A stretch of DNA of 64,000 bases from Mycolicibacterium lutetiense (GCF_017876775.1 NZ_JAGIOP010000002.1:2604001-2668000); one strand, 5' to 3'. Shown: positions 1 through 11,264, numbered from the stretch's first letter. Notes: generated from the sequence alone by a model not told the origin. Program-made: numbers and translations.

Positions 1-1790
<1,790 letters not shown>

Positions 1791-1798
1791 GTCGGGCC

Positions 1799-2929
1799 TC
1801 AGGTCACGGCCGCGACGGCCCGCGCGATCGCCAGCTCCTCGTTGGTCGGGACCACCAACACGGTGACCCGTGAGTCCGGCGTCGAGATCCGCCGCGCCTG
1901 GCCCGACCGCACCGCGTTGAGTTCCTCGTCGATCTCGATGCCCAGACCGATCAACCCGGCCAGCGCATCGCGGCGCACAGCGGCGTTGTTCTCCCCCACA
2001 CCCGCGGTGAAGCTGAGGACGTCGGTGCGCCCGAGCACCGCCAGGTAGCCGCCGATGTACTTGCGGAGCCGGTGGATGTAGACGTCGTAGGCCGATTGCG
2101 CGTTCTCGTCACCGCATTCGATGAGCTCGTGCACCTTGCGGAAGTCGTTCTGGCCGGCCAGACCGAGCATCCCGGAATGCCGATTGAGCATTGTCTCGAT
2201 CGCTTCGACGCTCATACCCGCAGTACGCCACAGGTACATGATGAGGCCAGGGTCGACATCACCGCTGCGGGTGCCCATCACCAGGCCCTCCATCGGCGTC
2301 ATACCCATCGAGGTATCGACCGGACAGCCACCGGCGATGGCCGACACCGACGCCCCGCTCCCCAGGTGCAGCACAATCTGATTCAGCGAGTCATAGGGCT
2401 GGTCCAGGAAGGCAGCGGCTTGCCGGCTGACGTACTCATGCGACGTGCCGTGGAAGCCGTAGCGACGGACCTGCCAACGCTGCGCGATCTCGCGGTCGAT
2501 CGCGTACGTTGCGGCAGCCTCGGGCAGTCGATGGAAGAACGCGGTGTCGAACACCGCGATGTGCGGCAGGTCCGGCAACAGCTTGCGGGCCACTTCGATA
2601 CCGAGGATCGCCGGCGGGTTGTGCAGTGGCGCAAGCGGTGACAACTCTTCGAGCTTGGCCACCAGCGCATCGTCGATCACGGTGGGCCGGTAGAAGATGG
2701 TGCCGCCGTGCACCACCCGGTGTCCGACCGCGGTCAGTCCGAGCGTGTCGAGGTGCATGCCCTGGGAAGCGAGCACCTCATGCACGATGCGCAGCGCAGC
2801 CTCGTGATCGGGTACCGGACCGGAACCGATCTCCTCGACGATCCCGTCGGCCAGGGACTGCCCGGTAGCCGGGTTCACCACGGCATACTTCAGCGACGAG
2901 GAGCCCGAGTTGATCACCAGAACCGTCAT
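1799..2929 (-). CDS. ackA: Acetate kinase
   Basis: 376-residue acetate kinase, normal family length. It interconverts acetyl phosphate plus ADP and acetate plus ATP. Visible family motifs are the N-terminal phosphate-binding strand [14 protein letters not shown] and [10 protein letters not shown]. The ATG at 2929 shares its A with the pta stop (TGATG), so translation is coupled; a TTG one codon upstream is less likely. It is the last gene of the fgd1-pta-ackA operon and completes the Pta-AckA overflow or acetate-assimilation pathway. Confidence 0.96.
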   Translation of the reverse strand: MTVLVINSGSSSLKYAVVNPATGQSLADGIVEEIGSGPVPDHEAALRIVHEVLASQGMHLDTLGLTAVGHRVVHGGTIFYRPTVIDDALVAKLEELSPLAPLHNPPAILGIEVARKLLPDLPHIAVFDTAFFHRLPEAAATYAIDREIAQRWQVRRYGFHGTSHEYVSRQAAAFLDQPYDSLNQIVLHLGSGASVSAIAGGCPVDTSMGMTPMEGLVMGTRSGDVDPGLIMYLWRTAGMSVEAIETMLNRHSGMLGLAGQNDFRKVHELIECGDENAQSAYDVYIHRLRKYIGGYLAVLGRTDVLSFTAGVGENNAAVRRDALAGLIGLGIEIDEELNAVRSGQARRISTPDSRVTVLVVPTNEELAIARAVAAVT

Positions 2930-5013
2930 CAATGCCCCTGCGCCTGGATCGCCGTGATCGCCACGGTGTTGACGATGTCCTCCACCAGGGCTCCCCGGGA
3001 CAGATCGTTGACGGGTTTGTTGAGCCCTTGCAGCACCGGGCCGATCGCGACGGCGCCGGCGCTGCGCTGAACCGCCTTGTACGTGTTGTTGCCGGTGTTG
3101 AGATCCGGGAAGATCAGCACGGTAGCCCGGCCGGCCACGGCCGAATCAGGCATCTTGGTCGCCGCCACCGACGGCTCCACCGCGGCGTCGTACTGGATCG
3201 GCCCCTCCACCAACAGATCTGGTTCCCGTTTGCGCACCAATTCGGTTGCGGCCCGGACCTTGTCGACGTCGGCACCGGTGCCCGAGGTTCCCGTCGAATA
3301 GGACAGCATCGCCACCCGCGGGTCGATGCCGAACTGTGCTGCGGTGTGCGCCGAGGAGATCGCGATGTCGGCAAGTTGTTCCGATGTCGGATCGGGCACG
3401 ATCGCGCAGTCACCGTAGGCCAGCACCTTGTCGGCCAGGCACATCAGGAAGATGCTCGACACCGTGGAAATCCCGGGCGCGGTGCGGATGATCTCGAAGG
3501 CCGGCCGCACCGTGTGGGCGGTGGTGTGCGCGGCACCCGACACCATGCCGTCCACCATCCCGTTGTGCACCAGCATCGTGCCGAAATACGAGACGTCGTG
3601 GATGATCTCGCGGGCCTGCTCGACGGTCACGCCCTTCTTGCGGCGTATTTCGGCGTACTGCTCGGCAAACTGGTCACACAATGTGCTGGTGAGCGGATCG
3701 AGCACCACGGCGGCATCGATGTTCACCCCGAGTTCGGCTGCACGCGAACGGATCTGACTCTCTTCACCCAGGATGGTCAGCTCGGCCACCTCATGTTGCA
3801 ACAGCCGGCCCGCAGCCTTGAGGATGCGGTCGTCGGTGCCCTCGGGCAGCACGATGCGCCTGCGGTGTGAGCGGGCTCGGTCAAGGAGCTGGTAGGTGAA
3901 CATCTGCGGCGTGGTCACCGCGGGAATCGGGATGCTCAGTTGCGCCAACAGGTCGTTGACGTCGACGTGGCGCTCCATCAGCGCCAACGCCGTGTCGATC
4001 TTGCGTTGCGAGGTCGCGGTGACCCGGCCGCGCGTACCGGCAAGCCGGCTCGCGGTCTCGAAGGTTCCGTACTTGGTGGCGATGACGGGCAGCCGCAGCC
4101 CCAGACCTTCGACCAGCGCGGCGATGGCCGGGTGCAGCTCGAGCCCGCCGTTGAGGATGATGCAGGACAGTGACGGAAAGCCTTCGGCGACATGGGCACT
4201 GGCCAGTGCCAGCACGACGTCGGACCGGTCGCCCGGGGTGACCACGGCGACGCCTTCGGTCAGCCGCTCCAGACAATGCTCGGCGGTCATCCCCGCCACC
4301 ATCACGCCCATCGCCTCCCTGGACAGCAGCTCGGGATCCCCGGCGATCATGGTGCCGTCGACCGCCACCTGCAATTCGCTGACCGACGGCGCCACCAGCA
4401 ACGGTTCCTCGGGCAGCACATAGGCGGGCGGGCCGAGGGGTTTGAGGGCCCCGGCCACCGCGTCCAACTGCGCCGGGTCACACCGGTTGGCAACCACGGC
4501 CGCGGCGTGGGCGTGCTGATGGCTCAGCTCGGCCAGGCACACCTCGACCACCTGGGCGACCTCCTCGGGCGTACGGTCGGCGGCCTTGACCGCGAGCACG
4601 ACGGGAGCACCGAGGTTGACCGCGATGCGCGCGTTCATGCTCAGCTCGCTGGGGGTGGCGACGTCGGTGTAGTCGCTGCCGACGATCAGCACGGCATCGC
4701 ACCGCTCGGCCACGCGGTGGAACCGATCGACGATGTCGGCGATCGCGATGTCGGGATCCTCGTGCACCTGCTGGTAGCTGACCCCGACGCACTCGTCGTA
4801 ACTCAGCCCGGCCGTGGCACCGGACAGCAACAGTTCGAGGATGTAATCCCGATTCTCGCCGAGGCGGGTGATCGGGCGGAACACCCCGACCCTCGGCACC
4901 GTCGCGGCAAGTCGATGCAGGATGCCCAGCGCAATCGTCGACTTGCCGGTGTCGCCTTCGGGTGAGGCTACGTATACGGCAGTCGCGATCGAAGCCAGAC
5001 TGTCATCATTCAT
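2929..5013 (-). CDS. pta: Phosphate acetyltransferase (long, two-domain type)
   Basis: 694 residues from the ATG at 5013. The frame stays open further upstream, but that part overlaps fgd1 and has no coding character. The N-terminal half is a P-loop/DRTGG-type regulatory domain starting [14 protein letters not shown]. The C-terminal ~330 residues are the catalytic PTA domain ([32 protein letters not shown]). It makes acetyl phosphate from acetyl-CoA and feeds AckA. It starts 16 bp after the fgd1 stop and overlaps ackA by one base, so the three genes form an operon. Length and architecture match the actinobacterial long-form enzyme. Confidence 0.96.
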   Translation of the reverse strand: MNDDSLASIATAVYVASPEGDTGKSTIALGILHRLAATVPRVGVFRPITRLGENRDYILELLLSGATAGLSYDECVGVSYQQVHEDPDIAIADIVDRFHRVAERCDAVLIVGSDYTDVATPSELSMNARIAVNLGAPVVLAVKAADRTPEEVAQVVEVCLAELSHQHAHAAAVVANRCDPAQLDAVAGALKPLGPPAYVLPEEPLLVAPSVSELQVAVDGTMIAGDPELLSREAMGVMVAGMTAEHCLERLTEGVAVVTPGDRSDVVLALASAHVAEGFPSLSCIILNGGLELHPAIAALVEGLGLRLPVIATKYGTFETASRLAGTRGRVTATSQRKIDTALALMERHVDVNDLLAQLSIPIPAVTTPQMFTYQLLDRARSHRRRIVLPEGTDDRILKAAGRLLQHEVAELTILGEESQIRSRAAELGVNIDAAVVLDPLTSTLCDQFAEQYAEIRRKKGVTVEQAREIIHDVSYFGTMLVHNGMVDGMVSGAAHTTAHTVRPAFEIIRTAPGISTVSSIFLMCLADKVLAYGDCAIVPDPTSEQLADIAISSAHTAAQFGIDPRVAMLSYSTGTSGTGADVDKVRAATELVRKREPDLLVEGPIQYDAAVEPSVAATKMPDSAVAGRATVLIFPDLNTGNNTYKAVQRSAGAVAIGPVLQGLNKPVNDLSRGALVEDIVNTVAITAIQAQGH

Positions 5014-5029
5014 CGCCTCAGATTTTGCC

Positions 5030-6049
5030 TCATGCCCCGCTCCCGAGTGCGCGCAGCCGGGGCTCCAGGTCTTTCTTGAACAGGTCGAGGAACCGACGCT
5101 GATCGTGCCCGGGGGCGTGGAACACCAGATGGTTGAGGCCCCAGTTGACGTACTGGCCGACCTTCTCGACCGCCTCATCGGGATCCGAGGCGACGATCCA
5201 GCGCTTGGCGACCTGCTCGATGGGGAGCGCGTCGGCCGCCTTCTCCATCTCGATCGGATCCTCGATCGAGTGCTTCTGCTCGGGCGTCAGCGACAGCGGC
5301 GCCCAGAACCGGGTGTTCTCCAACGCCAGCTTCGGGTCGGGATCGTAGGAGATCTTGATCTCGATCATCCGGTCGATGTCCTCGACATTGCGGCCGGCGG
5401 CCTCGGCGCCCTGCTTGACCGCGGGGATGAGCTTGTCCTTGTACAGCTCCTCACCCTTGCCGGAGGTGCAGATGAACCCGTCACCTGCGCGACCCGCGTA
5501 TTTGGCCACCACCGGGCCGCCCGCGGCGATGTACACCGGGATACCGCCCTCGGGCACGTCGTAGATCGAGGCGCCCCGCAGCGTGTAGTACTCGCCCTCG
5601 AAATCGACGCGGTCGCCGACCCACAGCTCACGCATGAGCTTGACCGACTCGCGCAGGCGGGCGAAGCGCTCCTTGAACTCCGGCCACTCCCCCATGTATC
5701 CGGTGGCGATCTCGTTGAGCGCCTCACCGGTGCCCACCCCGAGGAAGATGCGGCCCGGGTAAAGGCAGCCCATGGTCGCGAAGGCCTGCGCGATCACCGC
5801 CGGGTTGTACCGGAACGTCGGCGTCAGCACGGAGGTGCCCAGGATCAGTCGCTCGGTGCGCTCGCCCACCGCCGTCATCCAGGCCAGCGAGAACGGCGCA
5901 TGCCCGCCCTCGTGGCGCCAGGGCTGGAAATGGTCGCTGACCGTCGCGCTGTCCATCCCCGCCGCTTCGGCCAGCACGGCCAGCTCGACGAGTTCCCGGG
6001 GCGCGAACTGCTCCGCCGACGCCTTATAACCAAGTTTGAGTTCAGCCAC
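5030..6049 (-). CDS. fgd1: F420-dependent glucose-6-phosphate dehydrogenase
   Basis: 339 residues, GTG start. Luciferase-like TIM-barrel enzyme that oxidises glucose-6-phosphate to 6-phosphogluconolactone while reducing coenzyme F420; its F420H2 powers nitroimidazole activation and other F420 reactions in mycobacteria. Visible are [15 protein letters not shown] with the F420-site His and Trp, [14 protein letters not shown], and [10 protein letters not shown] with the conserved Glu. First gene of fgd1-pta-ackA. In other mycobacteria the upstream neighbour is a divergent metallo-beta-lactamase-fold gene; here a TnpB element separates the two. The start region is partly duplicated upstream (see the repeat entry). 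Confidence 0.96.
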   Translation of the reverse strand: MAELKLGYKASAEQFAPRELVELAVLAEAAGMDSATVSDHFQPWRHEGGHAPFSLAWMTAVGERTERLILGTSVLTPTFRYNPAVIAQAFATMGCLYPGRIFLGVGTGEALNEIATGYMGEWPEFKERFARLRESVKLMRELWVGDRVDFEGEYYTLRGASIYDVPEGGIPVYIAAGGPVVAKYAGRAGDGFICTSGKGEELYKDKLIPAVKQGAEAAGRNVEDIDRMIEIKISYDPDPKLALENTRFWAPLSLTPEQKHSIEDPIEMEKAADALPIEQVAKRWIVASDPDEAVEKVGQYVNWGLNHLVFHAPGHDQRRFLDLFKKDLEPRLRALGSGA

Positions 6050-6089
6050 GGTTCGTTTCTACTCCCTGGGCGCGCCACGGGTGCGCCAC
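6042..6089 (-). CDS. Candidate 15-codon upstream ORF of fgd1
   Basis: A GTG at 6089 in a duplicated copy of the fgd1 start context opens a 15-residue frame ([15 protein letters not shown]). Its TGA stop lies inside codons 2-3 of fgd1. The overlap geometry would suit translational coupling, but nothing else shows it is translated, and it may simply be a by-product of the local duplication. No other function can be read from it. Confidence 0.25.
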   Translation of the reverse strand: MAHPWRAQGVETNRG

Positions 6090-6143
6090 GGGTTCGTTTC
6101 TACCAACTAACTTTGCGCAGCTCTACCAACCGACCTTGCCCAC
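6046..6143. repeat. Short degenerate direct repeats upstream of fgd1
   Basis: CCACGGTTCGTTTCTAC at 6046-6062 recurs with one extra G at 6086-6103, duplicating the fgd1 start codon and the bases before it. Right after it, 6099-6120 and 6122-6143 are a second pair of 22-bp near-tandem repeats (17 of 22 identical, core TCTACCAAC). They occupy the fgd1 leader and promoter region. The rest of the gap up to the tnpB start at 6274 shows no tnpA and no recognisable gene; the left end of the TnpB element must lie somewhere in it. Confidence 0.6.
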
Positions 6144-6273
6144 ATGGTGACGAAGGCCAAATGCACGAGCAGATTGCAGACGGCATGCCTTACCAGTGCG
6201 TACATCCCTGTTTGGTTGCCAGCGTGGTGCATCAACCAATGATCATGTCAGGGGTGTGGACGATACTGCCGCT

Positions 6274-7533
6274 GTGAGCGAGTTGATGGTGGTCAAGCGG
6301 TGTGTGAAGTATCCGCTGGCGCCGTCTGCAGCACAGTCGGAGGTGTTGGCTCGACAGGCCGACGCTGCTCGGGCGTTGTGGAATTTGATCCACGCCCACC
6401 ACACGTTCTATGAGGCGTCGAGACGGTGGCCGTCGTGGCCCGAGTCAGATGCTGCTATCCGCCAGGCCCGCAAAGACATCGACTGGCTGGCGATCCTGCC
6501 CGCCCAGGCTGCGCAGCAGGTACTCAAGGCTTACAAGCAAGCTTGGTTGAATTGTTGGAACGGCACCCATAGCCGGCCGAACTGGAAAACGCGTCGTGCA
6601 CGTCGCGCGGTTGACGTGCCCCAAGCTCGCGATCTCAACCTCACCCGCCTCAATCGCAAGTGGGCCACCGTGGCCATTCCGAAAGTCGGGATGGTCAAGG
6701 TCCGGTTGCACCGCAGCATGCCTGAACGGGTCACCGGTGCGCGGGTGGTGCGGGAGGCATTTGGCTGGATGCTGGTGGTGCGCGGTGAAAACCAGGTTGT
6801 GAAACCCCGCCAGCGCCGAGCGCAACGGGGCAGTGTCGGTATCGACCGCGGCGTGATCCACACTCTGGCACTGTCGGACGGGTCGTTCATCGACCAAGCC
6901 TCCACCCTCGCTTCGGGTGAGAAGAAACGTCTGTACCGTCTTGAACGTCGAGCCGCGCGGCAGCGGGCAGGGACACTCCGCGGCCGCACAGCAAGCCGCA
7001 GACTGTTGCGGACCTACGCCCAGATCGCGGGCCTGAAAGCCCGCCAGGCCCGACGCCGGTACGACTTCGCACACCAATCCACCGCTGCACTGGTCGCAAC
7101 CGGGATGGCTACGCTGGTTCTGGAGGACCTGCGGGTGAAGGACATGACCCGCAGCGCTAAAGGCACCGTCGAGGCACCGGGGGTGAACGTCAAACAAAAG
7201 TCCGGGTTGAACCGGTCCATCCTCAATCAAGGATGGACCCAGATCCTGACACTGCTCACATACAAGGCCGATCAAGCAGGGGCACGGGTCATCCGGGTCC
7301 GGCCACACGGCACGTCGCAGACGTGCCACCGATGCGGGTCCACCGCAGAGGGGCAACGCGAAAACCAAGCGTTGTTCCGATGCGCAAACCCAGCATGCGG
7401 GTGGACCGGCAACGCTGACACCAACGCCGCGATCGTAATCAAACACCGGGGCCAGGAAGTGGCCTTGCAGGACGTGGAGCCCAACGCCACCAGGCAGGCC
7501 GTGAAACGTCAAAACCCGAAAACCGCCGCCTAA
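6274..7533 (+). CDS. tnpB: TnpB, RNA-guided nuclease of an IS200/IS605-type (IS1341-like) element
   Basis: 419 residues from a GTG at 6274 (ATG at 6286 is an alternative); the frame is open upstream but lacks family similarity there. It has an OrfB N-terminal helix-turn-helix region, a RuvC-like core with Asp191 (SVGIDRG), Glu284 (LVLEDL) and Asp382 (GNADTNAA), and a zinc finger CxxC-x15-CxxxxC at residues 351-375. All catalytic residues are intact. TnpB proteins are omega-RNA-guided DNA nucleases. No TnpA transposase is present, so this copy could not move alone. It sits between fgd1 and the metallo-hydrolase gene, which are adjacent in other mycobacteria. Confidence 0.93.
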   Translation: MSELMVVKRCVKYPLAPSAAQSEVLARQADAARALWNLIHAHHTFYEASRRWPSWPESDAAIRQARKDIDWLAILPAQAAQQVLKAYKQAWLNCWNGTHSRPNWKTRRARRAVDVPQARDLNLTRLNRKWATVAIPKVGMVKVRLHRSMPERVTGARVVREAFGWMLVVRGENQVVKPRQRRAQRGSVGIDRGVIHTLALSDGSFIDQASTLASGEKKRLYRLERRAARQRAGTLRGRTASRRLLRTYAQIAGLKARQARRRYDFAHQSTAALVATGMATLVLEDLRVKDMTRSAKGTVEAPGVNVKQKSGLNRSILNQGWTQILTLLTYKADQAGARVIRVRPHGTSQTCHRCGSTAEGQRENQALFRCANPACGWTGNADTNAAIVIKHRGQEVALQDVEPNATRQAVKRQNPKTAA

Positions 7534-7553
7534 CAACGGCGCCAGTAGGGAAA

Positions 7554-7580
7554 CCGCCTCCTTCAAGACGGCGGAGGCTT
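7554..7580 (+). ncRNA. Probable right-end hairpin / omega-RNA 3' region of the TnpB element
   Basis: Twenty bases after the tnpB stop, GCCTCC (7556-7561) can pair with GGAGGC (7573-7578) around an 11-nt loop; a shifted CCGCC/GGCGG pairing is also possible. IS605-type elements carry such hairpins at the right end, and the omega-RNA that programs TnpB runs from the 3' part of tnpB into this end, with the guide read from the flanking DNA. The exact element end and guide start cannot be set by eye. The flanking DNA is the leader of the gene at 7605. Confidence 0.5.
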
Positions 7581-7604
7581 CATTCCAGTCCCTAAACTCG
7601 CGGC

Positions 7605-8345
7605 ATGGCAGCAGTCCTCACCGCGATCACCGAGCATGTGCACTTCGCCCAGACTGACCTGGTCAACTGGACGCTGGTGACCGACGGGGACCGGGTCATG
7701 CTGATCGACGCCGGGTTCCCGGGCCAGCGCCAGGACGTCATCGGCTCGGTGAACCAACTCGGCTACTCCATCGACGACATCGCCGCCGTACTGCTCACCC
7801 ACGCTCACGTCGACCACTTCGGCACCGCGATCTGGCTCGCGAAAACCCATGGGATACCGGTGTTCTGCCACGAGACCGAACTCGGTCACGCCAAGCGTGA
7901 ATATCTCGAGCAGGCTGCACCCGCCGATGTGGTGCGCAACATCTGGCAGCCCCGCTGGCTGAAGTGGGCGGCCACCATCACCGCCAAGGGCGGGATGAAT
8001 CACGCCGGTATTCCCACTGCGCAGGGGCTGACCGCCGAGATCGCCGCCGGGCTACCCGGGGCGCCGGTAGCCGTGCCCACGCCGGGTCACACCGGCGGAC
8101 ACTGTTCGTTCATCGTCGGCGGCGCTCTGGTCAGCGGCGACGCCCTGGTGACGGGGCACCCGCTGTTGCGGCACACCGGCCCGACGCTGCTGCCTGCCCT
8201 GTTCAACCACGACGAGGACGGCTGTCTGCGCAGCCTCGAGACGCTCGGGGTGCTGGGTACCGACATCATGCTGCCCGGCCACGGCCCGTTGTGGCGCGGC
8301 CCGATCGCAGAGGCCGCCCGGCAGGCCGCCGGCCGCCGCGCCTAG
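7605..8345 (+). CDS. Metallo-beta-lactamase-fold hydrolase
   Basis: 246 residues with the HxHxDH zinc signature THAHVDH (His66, His68, Asp70, His71), a later GHTGGH motif and a final PGHGP histidine. The fold acts on thioesters, lactones or phosphoesters; the substrate here is unknown. It is the neighbour expected divergent from fgd1 (compare Rv0406c), now separated from it by tnpB, so its original promoter has probably been displaced or replaced. Its stop overlaps the stop of the convergent gene in a CTAG (8342-8345). Confidence 0.88.
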   Translation: MAAVLTAITEHVHFAQTDLVNWTLVTDGDRVMLIDAGFPGQRQDVIGSVNQLGYSIDDIAAVLLTHAHVDHFGTAIWLAKTHGIPVFCHETELGHAKREYLEQAAPADVVRNIWQPRWLKWAATITAKGGMNHAGIPTAQGLTAEIAAGLPGAPVAVPTPGHTGGHCSFIVGGALVSGDALVTGHPLLRHTGPTLLPALFNHDEDGCLRSLETLGVLGTDIMLPGHGPLWRGPIAEAARQAAGRRA

Positions 8346-8668
8346 TGCTGCAGGATGCGGTACCCGAGTAGGAAGAACCCGGTCAGGCACAGTCCGCAGG
8401 CCAGCACGATCGTCGGCATCAGGACCATCTGATCGAGTTCGTCGGGGTCGAACACCTCGTCGTCGTACACCGATCCGAACAGCACCCGGGCAAACTTGGT
8501 CCGGCGGAATGCGTGCATCCGTCGCCGCGATTCCGCCGATTCGGCCCGGCGGCCGATGAACACCCGGACCGCCACCCCGGATGCGAACACCATCACCGCT
8601 GCAACCAGCAGCAACGACCCCACGAACACCTGCACACTCGGCAAATGCACCCCCAGCGGTGACGACAA
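8342..8668 (-). CDS. Small membrane protein of unknown function
   Basis: 108 residues with two hydrophobic segments, about residues 12-36 and 83-104. Between them is a basic then acidic cytoplasmic-type loop (FIGRRAESAESRRRMHAF, DDEVFDPDEL). No catalytic motif is visible and the family is not recognised. It lies 27 bp downstream of the GNAT gene on the same strand and may be co-transcribed with it. Confidence 0.75.
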   Translation of the reverse strand: MSSPLGVHLPSVQVFVGSLLLVAAVMVFASGVAVRVFIGRRAESAESRRRMHAFRRTKFARVLFGSVYDDEVFDPDELDQMVLMPTIVLACGLCLTGFFLLGYRILQH

Positions 8669-8695
8669 CTCCGGTGGCCAGCCTAACCGGCGTGG

Positions 8696-9208
8696 TCAGC
8701 TCAACTGCTTCTCGAACGCAATCGGGAACACCGCCCCTTCCGCCTCGGCCGGCATCGGGGCGATCAGCCGGGTGTAGCCCGCGGAGTCGTAGAGCGCCTC
8801 GGCCTCCGGCTGCAGGTGACCCGTCGTCAGATAGACCCTCCGGTACCCGCGTGCGGCGATCTCGCCTTCGAGGTGGGCCAGGAGCACCCTGGCGTATCCC
8901 CGCTGCCGGTAACGACTGTCGGTCCAGATGCGTTTGAGTTCGGCGGTCTCGGTGTCGAATCGGGTGAATGCGCCACCGGTCACCGGCACGCCGTCGAGCA
9001 CCCCGACGTACAGCCCGCCGCCGGGTGGCGCGAACTCGTCGGCGGACTTTCCACGCAGCCAGCCCAGCATCAGTTCGGGTGTGCCGCCGTAGCGCTCCGA
9101 GTACTCCACCGACAACTCCGCCAGCAACGGTTCGGCCAAGGGATCATCCAGGCCGACCGCGACGAACCGCACACCACTCACGGGGGCTGACTTAACCACC
9201 GATTGCAT
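8696..9208 (-). CDS. GNAT-family N-acetyltransferase
   Basis: 170 residues from the ATG at 9208; a GTG two codons upstream is possible. The acetyl-CoA-binding core is visible in RIWTDSRYRQRGYARVLLAHLE (Q/RxxGxA-type motif A), followed by VYLTTGHLQPEAEALYDSAGY, the usual GNAT motif B end. It should transfer an acetyl group from acetyl-CoA to an amine, but neither the substrate nor a partner can be read from the sequence. The downstream gene is the small membrane protein. Confidence 0.85.
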   Translation of the reverse strand: MQSVVKSAPVSGVRFVAVGLDDPLAEPLLAELSVEYSERYGGTPELMLGWLRGKSADEFAPPGGGLYVGVLDGVPVTGGAFTRFDTETAELKRIWTDSRYRQRGYARVLLAHLEGEIAARGYRRVYLTTGHLQPEAEALYDSAGYTRLIAPMPAEAEGAVFPIAFEKQLS

Positions 9209-9250
9209 ACCCACGGCTAATTCAACGCGCCCATTTAGCCGGAAGGAGAA

Positions 9251-9301
9251 ATGCGAAATGAATTTTCCTCGGCAATAAAAGCATTTTCAACGCTGCCGTA
9301 A
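9251..9301 (+). CDS. Candidate 16-residue leader peptide
   Basis: The ATG at 9251 follows an unusually good Shine-Dalgarno sequence (GGAAGGAG, 9241-9248) and opens a 16-codon frame, MRNEFSSAIKAFSTLP, ending in TAA. It lies in an AT-rich patch 80 bp upstream of the small secreted protein at 9383 on the same strand. It could be a leader peptide or a small independent protein. The surrounding 9209-9382 stretch holds no other gene. A TTGACC at 9310-9315 could be a -35 box for the downstream gene, but a convincing -10 is missing. Confidence 0.4.
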   Translation: MRNEFSSAIKAFSTLP

Positions 9302-9382
9302 ATCTTGCGTTGACCAGGCGCTAGGTGCATTCTCAATTTGTTTTTGATGTGCCACACATGGCGACCCGGGGAGGGGTTCAAA

Positions 9383-9622
9383 ATGGGGATTAAATCAATT
9401 TCTGGCGTCACAAAAAAACTGCTCATCGCCGGACCGATGTTCGGCGCCACCATTCTCATACCTTTTGCCGGTATCGGCACCGCCACTGCGACGTCACCGG
9501 TTTCGTCCTACCCGGCCGATTCCACCTACCCGGCCGACCCGTCATGGCCTTCACCAGCGTCGTGGGGGTCCTACCCGGCGGAGCCGTCTTACCCGGGAGG
9601 GTCGTCGTACGGCGGCAGATGA
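9383..9622 (+). CDS. Small secreted Pro/Tyr/Ser-rich protein
   Basis: 79 residues from the ATG at 9383, preceded by GGGGAGGGG. Residues 1-35 form a classical export signal: a lysine-containing start, the hydrophobic stretch LLIAGPMFGATILIPFAGIG, then small residues TATA. The mature part is only ~45 residues and made of degenerate YPADS/YPADP/YPAEPSYPGG units ending in GGR. No cysteine and no catalytic motif. It is probably a small cell-envelope or secreted protein of unknown role. The AT-rich 5' region contrasts with the chromosome around it. Confidence 0.65.
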   Translation: MGIKSISGVTKKLLIAGPMFGATILIPFAGIGTATATSPVSSYPADSTYPADPSWPSPASWGSYPAEPSYPGGSSYGGR

Positions 9623-9641
9623 ATTGCCCGGCAACGGGCAA

Positions 9642-10721
9642 TCACTTCCGGGCCAGGTAGTAGTAGTTCGACGGGTCCTGCTCGACTTCGGTGACGTCCA
9701 CGTCGGTGAACCCGGCGTCGGCGAGCATCGACACCGCCAGCTGCCTGCCCCACATCGTGCCCAGCCCGGCGCCGCCCAGGCCGAGCGAGACCGACATGCA
9801 GTGCGTCAGGGACACGGCGTAGCGATAGGTACCCATCGGGGTGCCGATGTTGTCCTCCAGCCGACTCGAAGCCTTGATGTCGGCCATCACCAGCACGCCA
9901 CCCGGCCGCAGCGCGCGATAGATGTTCTCCAGAACGCGGGCCGGCCGCGCCTGATCGTGAATCGCGTCGAATGCGGTGATGACGTCGTACGTCGCGGTCT
10001 GGTCCAGATCGGCCAGGTCCGCAGGCAGGAACGAGACATTGGTCAATCCGCGCTGCTCCGCCTCGGCGGCCCCGGTGGCGATCGCTTCCGGTGAGAAGTC
10101 GATACCGGTGAATCGGCTGGCCGGATAGGCCCGGGCCATCACGCCGATCGCGTATCCGCTGCCGCAACCGAAATCAGCGACGTCGATTCCGCTCTCGAGC
10201 CGTTGCGGAAGGCCGTCGACCAACGGCAGCACGGCACTGATCAGGGCCGCGTCGAACACCTCACCGCTGCGCTCTGCCATCACGGTGTGGAAACGCGGAT
10301 AGTCGTCGTAGTGCAGACCGCCGCCCTCGCGGAAGCAGCCGAGGATCTTCTGCTCGACCTCGCACATCAGCGGGACGTACTGGGCCAGGCGGGCCAGATT
10401 GCCCAGGCCGGAGTCGCGCGTCAGCGCAGCGGCGCGGTGGGCGGGCAACCGGTATGTCGAGGACTCGGCGTCGTAGTCGACCACCCGGCCGGCGGCCATC
10501 CCGCCCAGCCACTCTCGGACGTAGCGTTCGTCGAGGCCGGCCGCGGCGGCGATCTCGGCGCTCGTTGCCGGCGATAGCTGCGCCATGGTGTCGAACAGTC
10601 CGGTTTGGTGGCCGATACTCAGCAGGAGGGTCAACCCTGCGCTGTCGATCGCCGAGGTGATCCGTTCGAAGAAATCCTCTGCGGTTTCGCTAATTGCCTG
10701 CTGATCGGTGCCATTTGCCAT
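9642..10721 (-). CDS. SAM-dependent methyltransferase with N-terminal winged helix
   Basis: 359 residues from the ATG at 10721 (a GTG one codon earlier is possible). Residues ~20-105 look like the winged-helix dimerisation domain of O-methyltransferase-like proteins ([20 protein letters not shown]). The class I SAM-binding motif follows at ~185 ([20 protein letters not shown]), then the acidic motif GIDFSP and [10 protein letters not shown]. The architecture resembles the mycobacterial Rv2258c type. The substrate is unknown. Its nearest neighbours belong to unrelated clusters. Confidence 0.85.
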   Translation of the reverse strand: MANGTDQQAISETAEDFFERITSAIDSAGLTLLLSIGHQTGLFDTMAQLSPATSAEIAAAAGLDERYVREWLGGMAAGRVVDYDAESSTYRLPAHRAAALTRDSGLGNLARLAQYVPLMCEVEQKILGCFREGGGLHYDDYPRFHTVMAERSGEVFDAALISAVLPLVDGLPQRLESGIDVADFGCGSGYAIGVMARAYPASRFTGIDFSPEAIATGAAEAEQRGLTNVSFLPADLADLDQTATYDVITAFDAIHDQARPARVLENIYRALRPGGVLVMADIKASSRLEDNIGTPMGTYRYAVSLTHCMSVSLGLGGAGLGTMWGRQLAVSMLADAGFTDVDVTEVEQDPSNYYYLARK

Positions 10722-10881
10722 CACGCCCGCCCAGGCTACCTGCCTGCCTTGAGCACGTTTGCCGCTGCTGCATCAAGGTTGTCGGACGGGCGGCGACCCT
10801 GACAACAGCACCTGTCCGTCACCACACTCAGTCAATACGGAGGTGGGTCAGCCTTATCAGCCCCAGAAGTATGAGCTTCAA

Positions 10882-10917
10882 TTGGCGCCCATACGGTCGA
10901 TCACCAGCCGGTAAGAT
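10882..10917 (+). promoter_or_regulatory. Candidate promoter of the first ESX-type cassette
   Basis: A -10-like TAAGAT at 10912-10917 has TTGGCGC at 10882-10888, exactly 30 nt upstream. The same spacing of TTGGTGC to TANNNT precedes the EspC-like gene at 60253 and the EspA-like gene at 62231. The 24-nt gap from TTGGCG to the hexamer is too long for an ordinary -35, so the upstream part may be an activator site. The remainder of the gap 10722-10949 shows no gene. Confidence 0.4.
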
Positions 10918-10949
10918 TTGCTGCGAGGATATTGCCAGAGGGGGGCACA

Positions 10950-11264
10950 ATGCCTAAGCCAAACGAGCCGTTGAAAGTCGATCCCACCGAGTTGCATCTG
11001 ACGGCGGACCACATAGATGGACACTCGGCTGAATTCCTCGACGGTCACCAGGCGACGCATTGGCAGGCTAGTCAGGCACGTTTGGGGTCTGGCCTTGCCG
11101 GCAGTGCGTTGCCGGCGATGCTTGCGGAGTGGGAGGCCGACGGTATCCGTTTTGGCCGCCACTTCACGAGGCACGCCGAAGGGCACCGCGAGGCAGCGAC
11201 TCGATATGTAGGGACCGACACAGACAAGGCCGAGGGAATCAGCGACGCCGGCATTGATCTGTGA
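10950..11264 (+). CDS. EspC-like (DUF2580) ESX secretion-associated protein
   Basis: 104 residues, ATG at 10950 behind AGAGGGGGG. It is a two-helix protein of the EspC type: an N-terminal amphipathic helix (PTELHLTADHIDGHSAEF), a middle GSGLAGSALPAMLAEWEADG and a final helix ending AATRYVGTDTDKAEG. The YxxxD there fits the type VII export signal. It lies 3 bp before the WXG-type gene, an EspC-plus-partner arrangement typical of ESX substrates, which are exported as pairs. No ESX ATPase or core gene lies nearby. Confidence 0.75.
   Translation: MPKPNEPLKVDPTELHLTADHIDGHSAEFLDGHQATHWQASQARLGSGLAGSALPAMLAEWEADGIRFGRHFTRHAEGHREAATRYVGTDTDKAEGISDAGIDL

Noticed and set aside
6046..6143. Repeats before fgd1 as a CRISPR remnant
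   Set aside because: Only two copies of each unit, imperfect, without regular spacers and without cas genes.
6144..6273. A tnpA gene or remnant upstream of tnpB
   Set aside because: No HUH motif or Y1 transposase frame is present in the gap. The element is tnpB-only as far as can be read.
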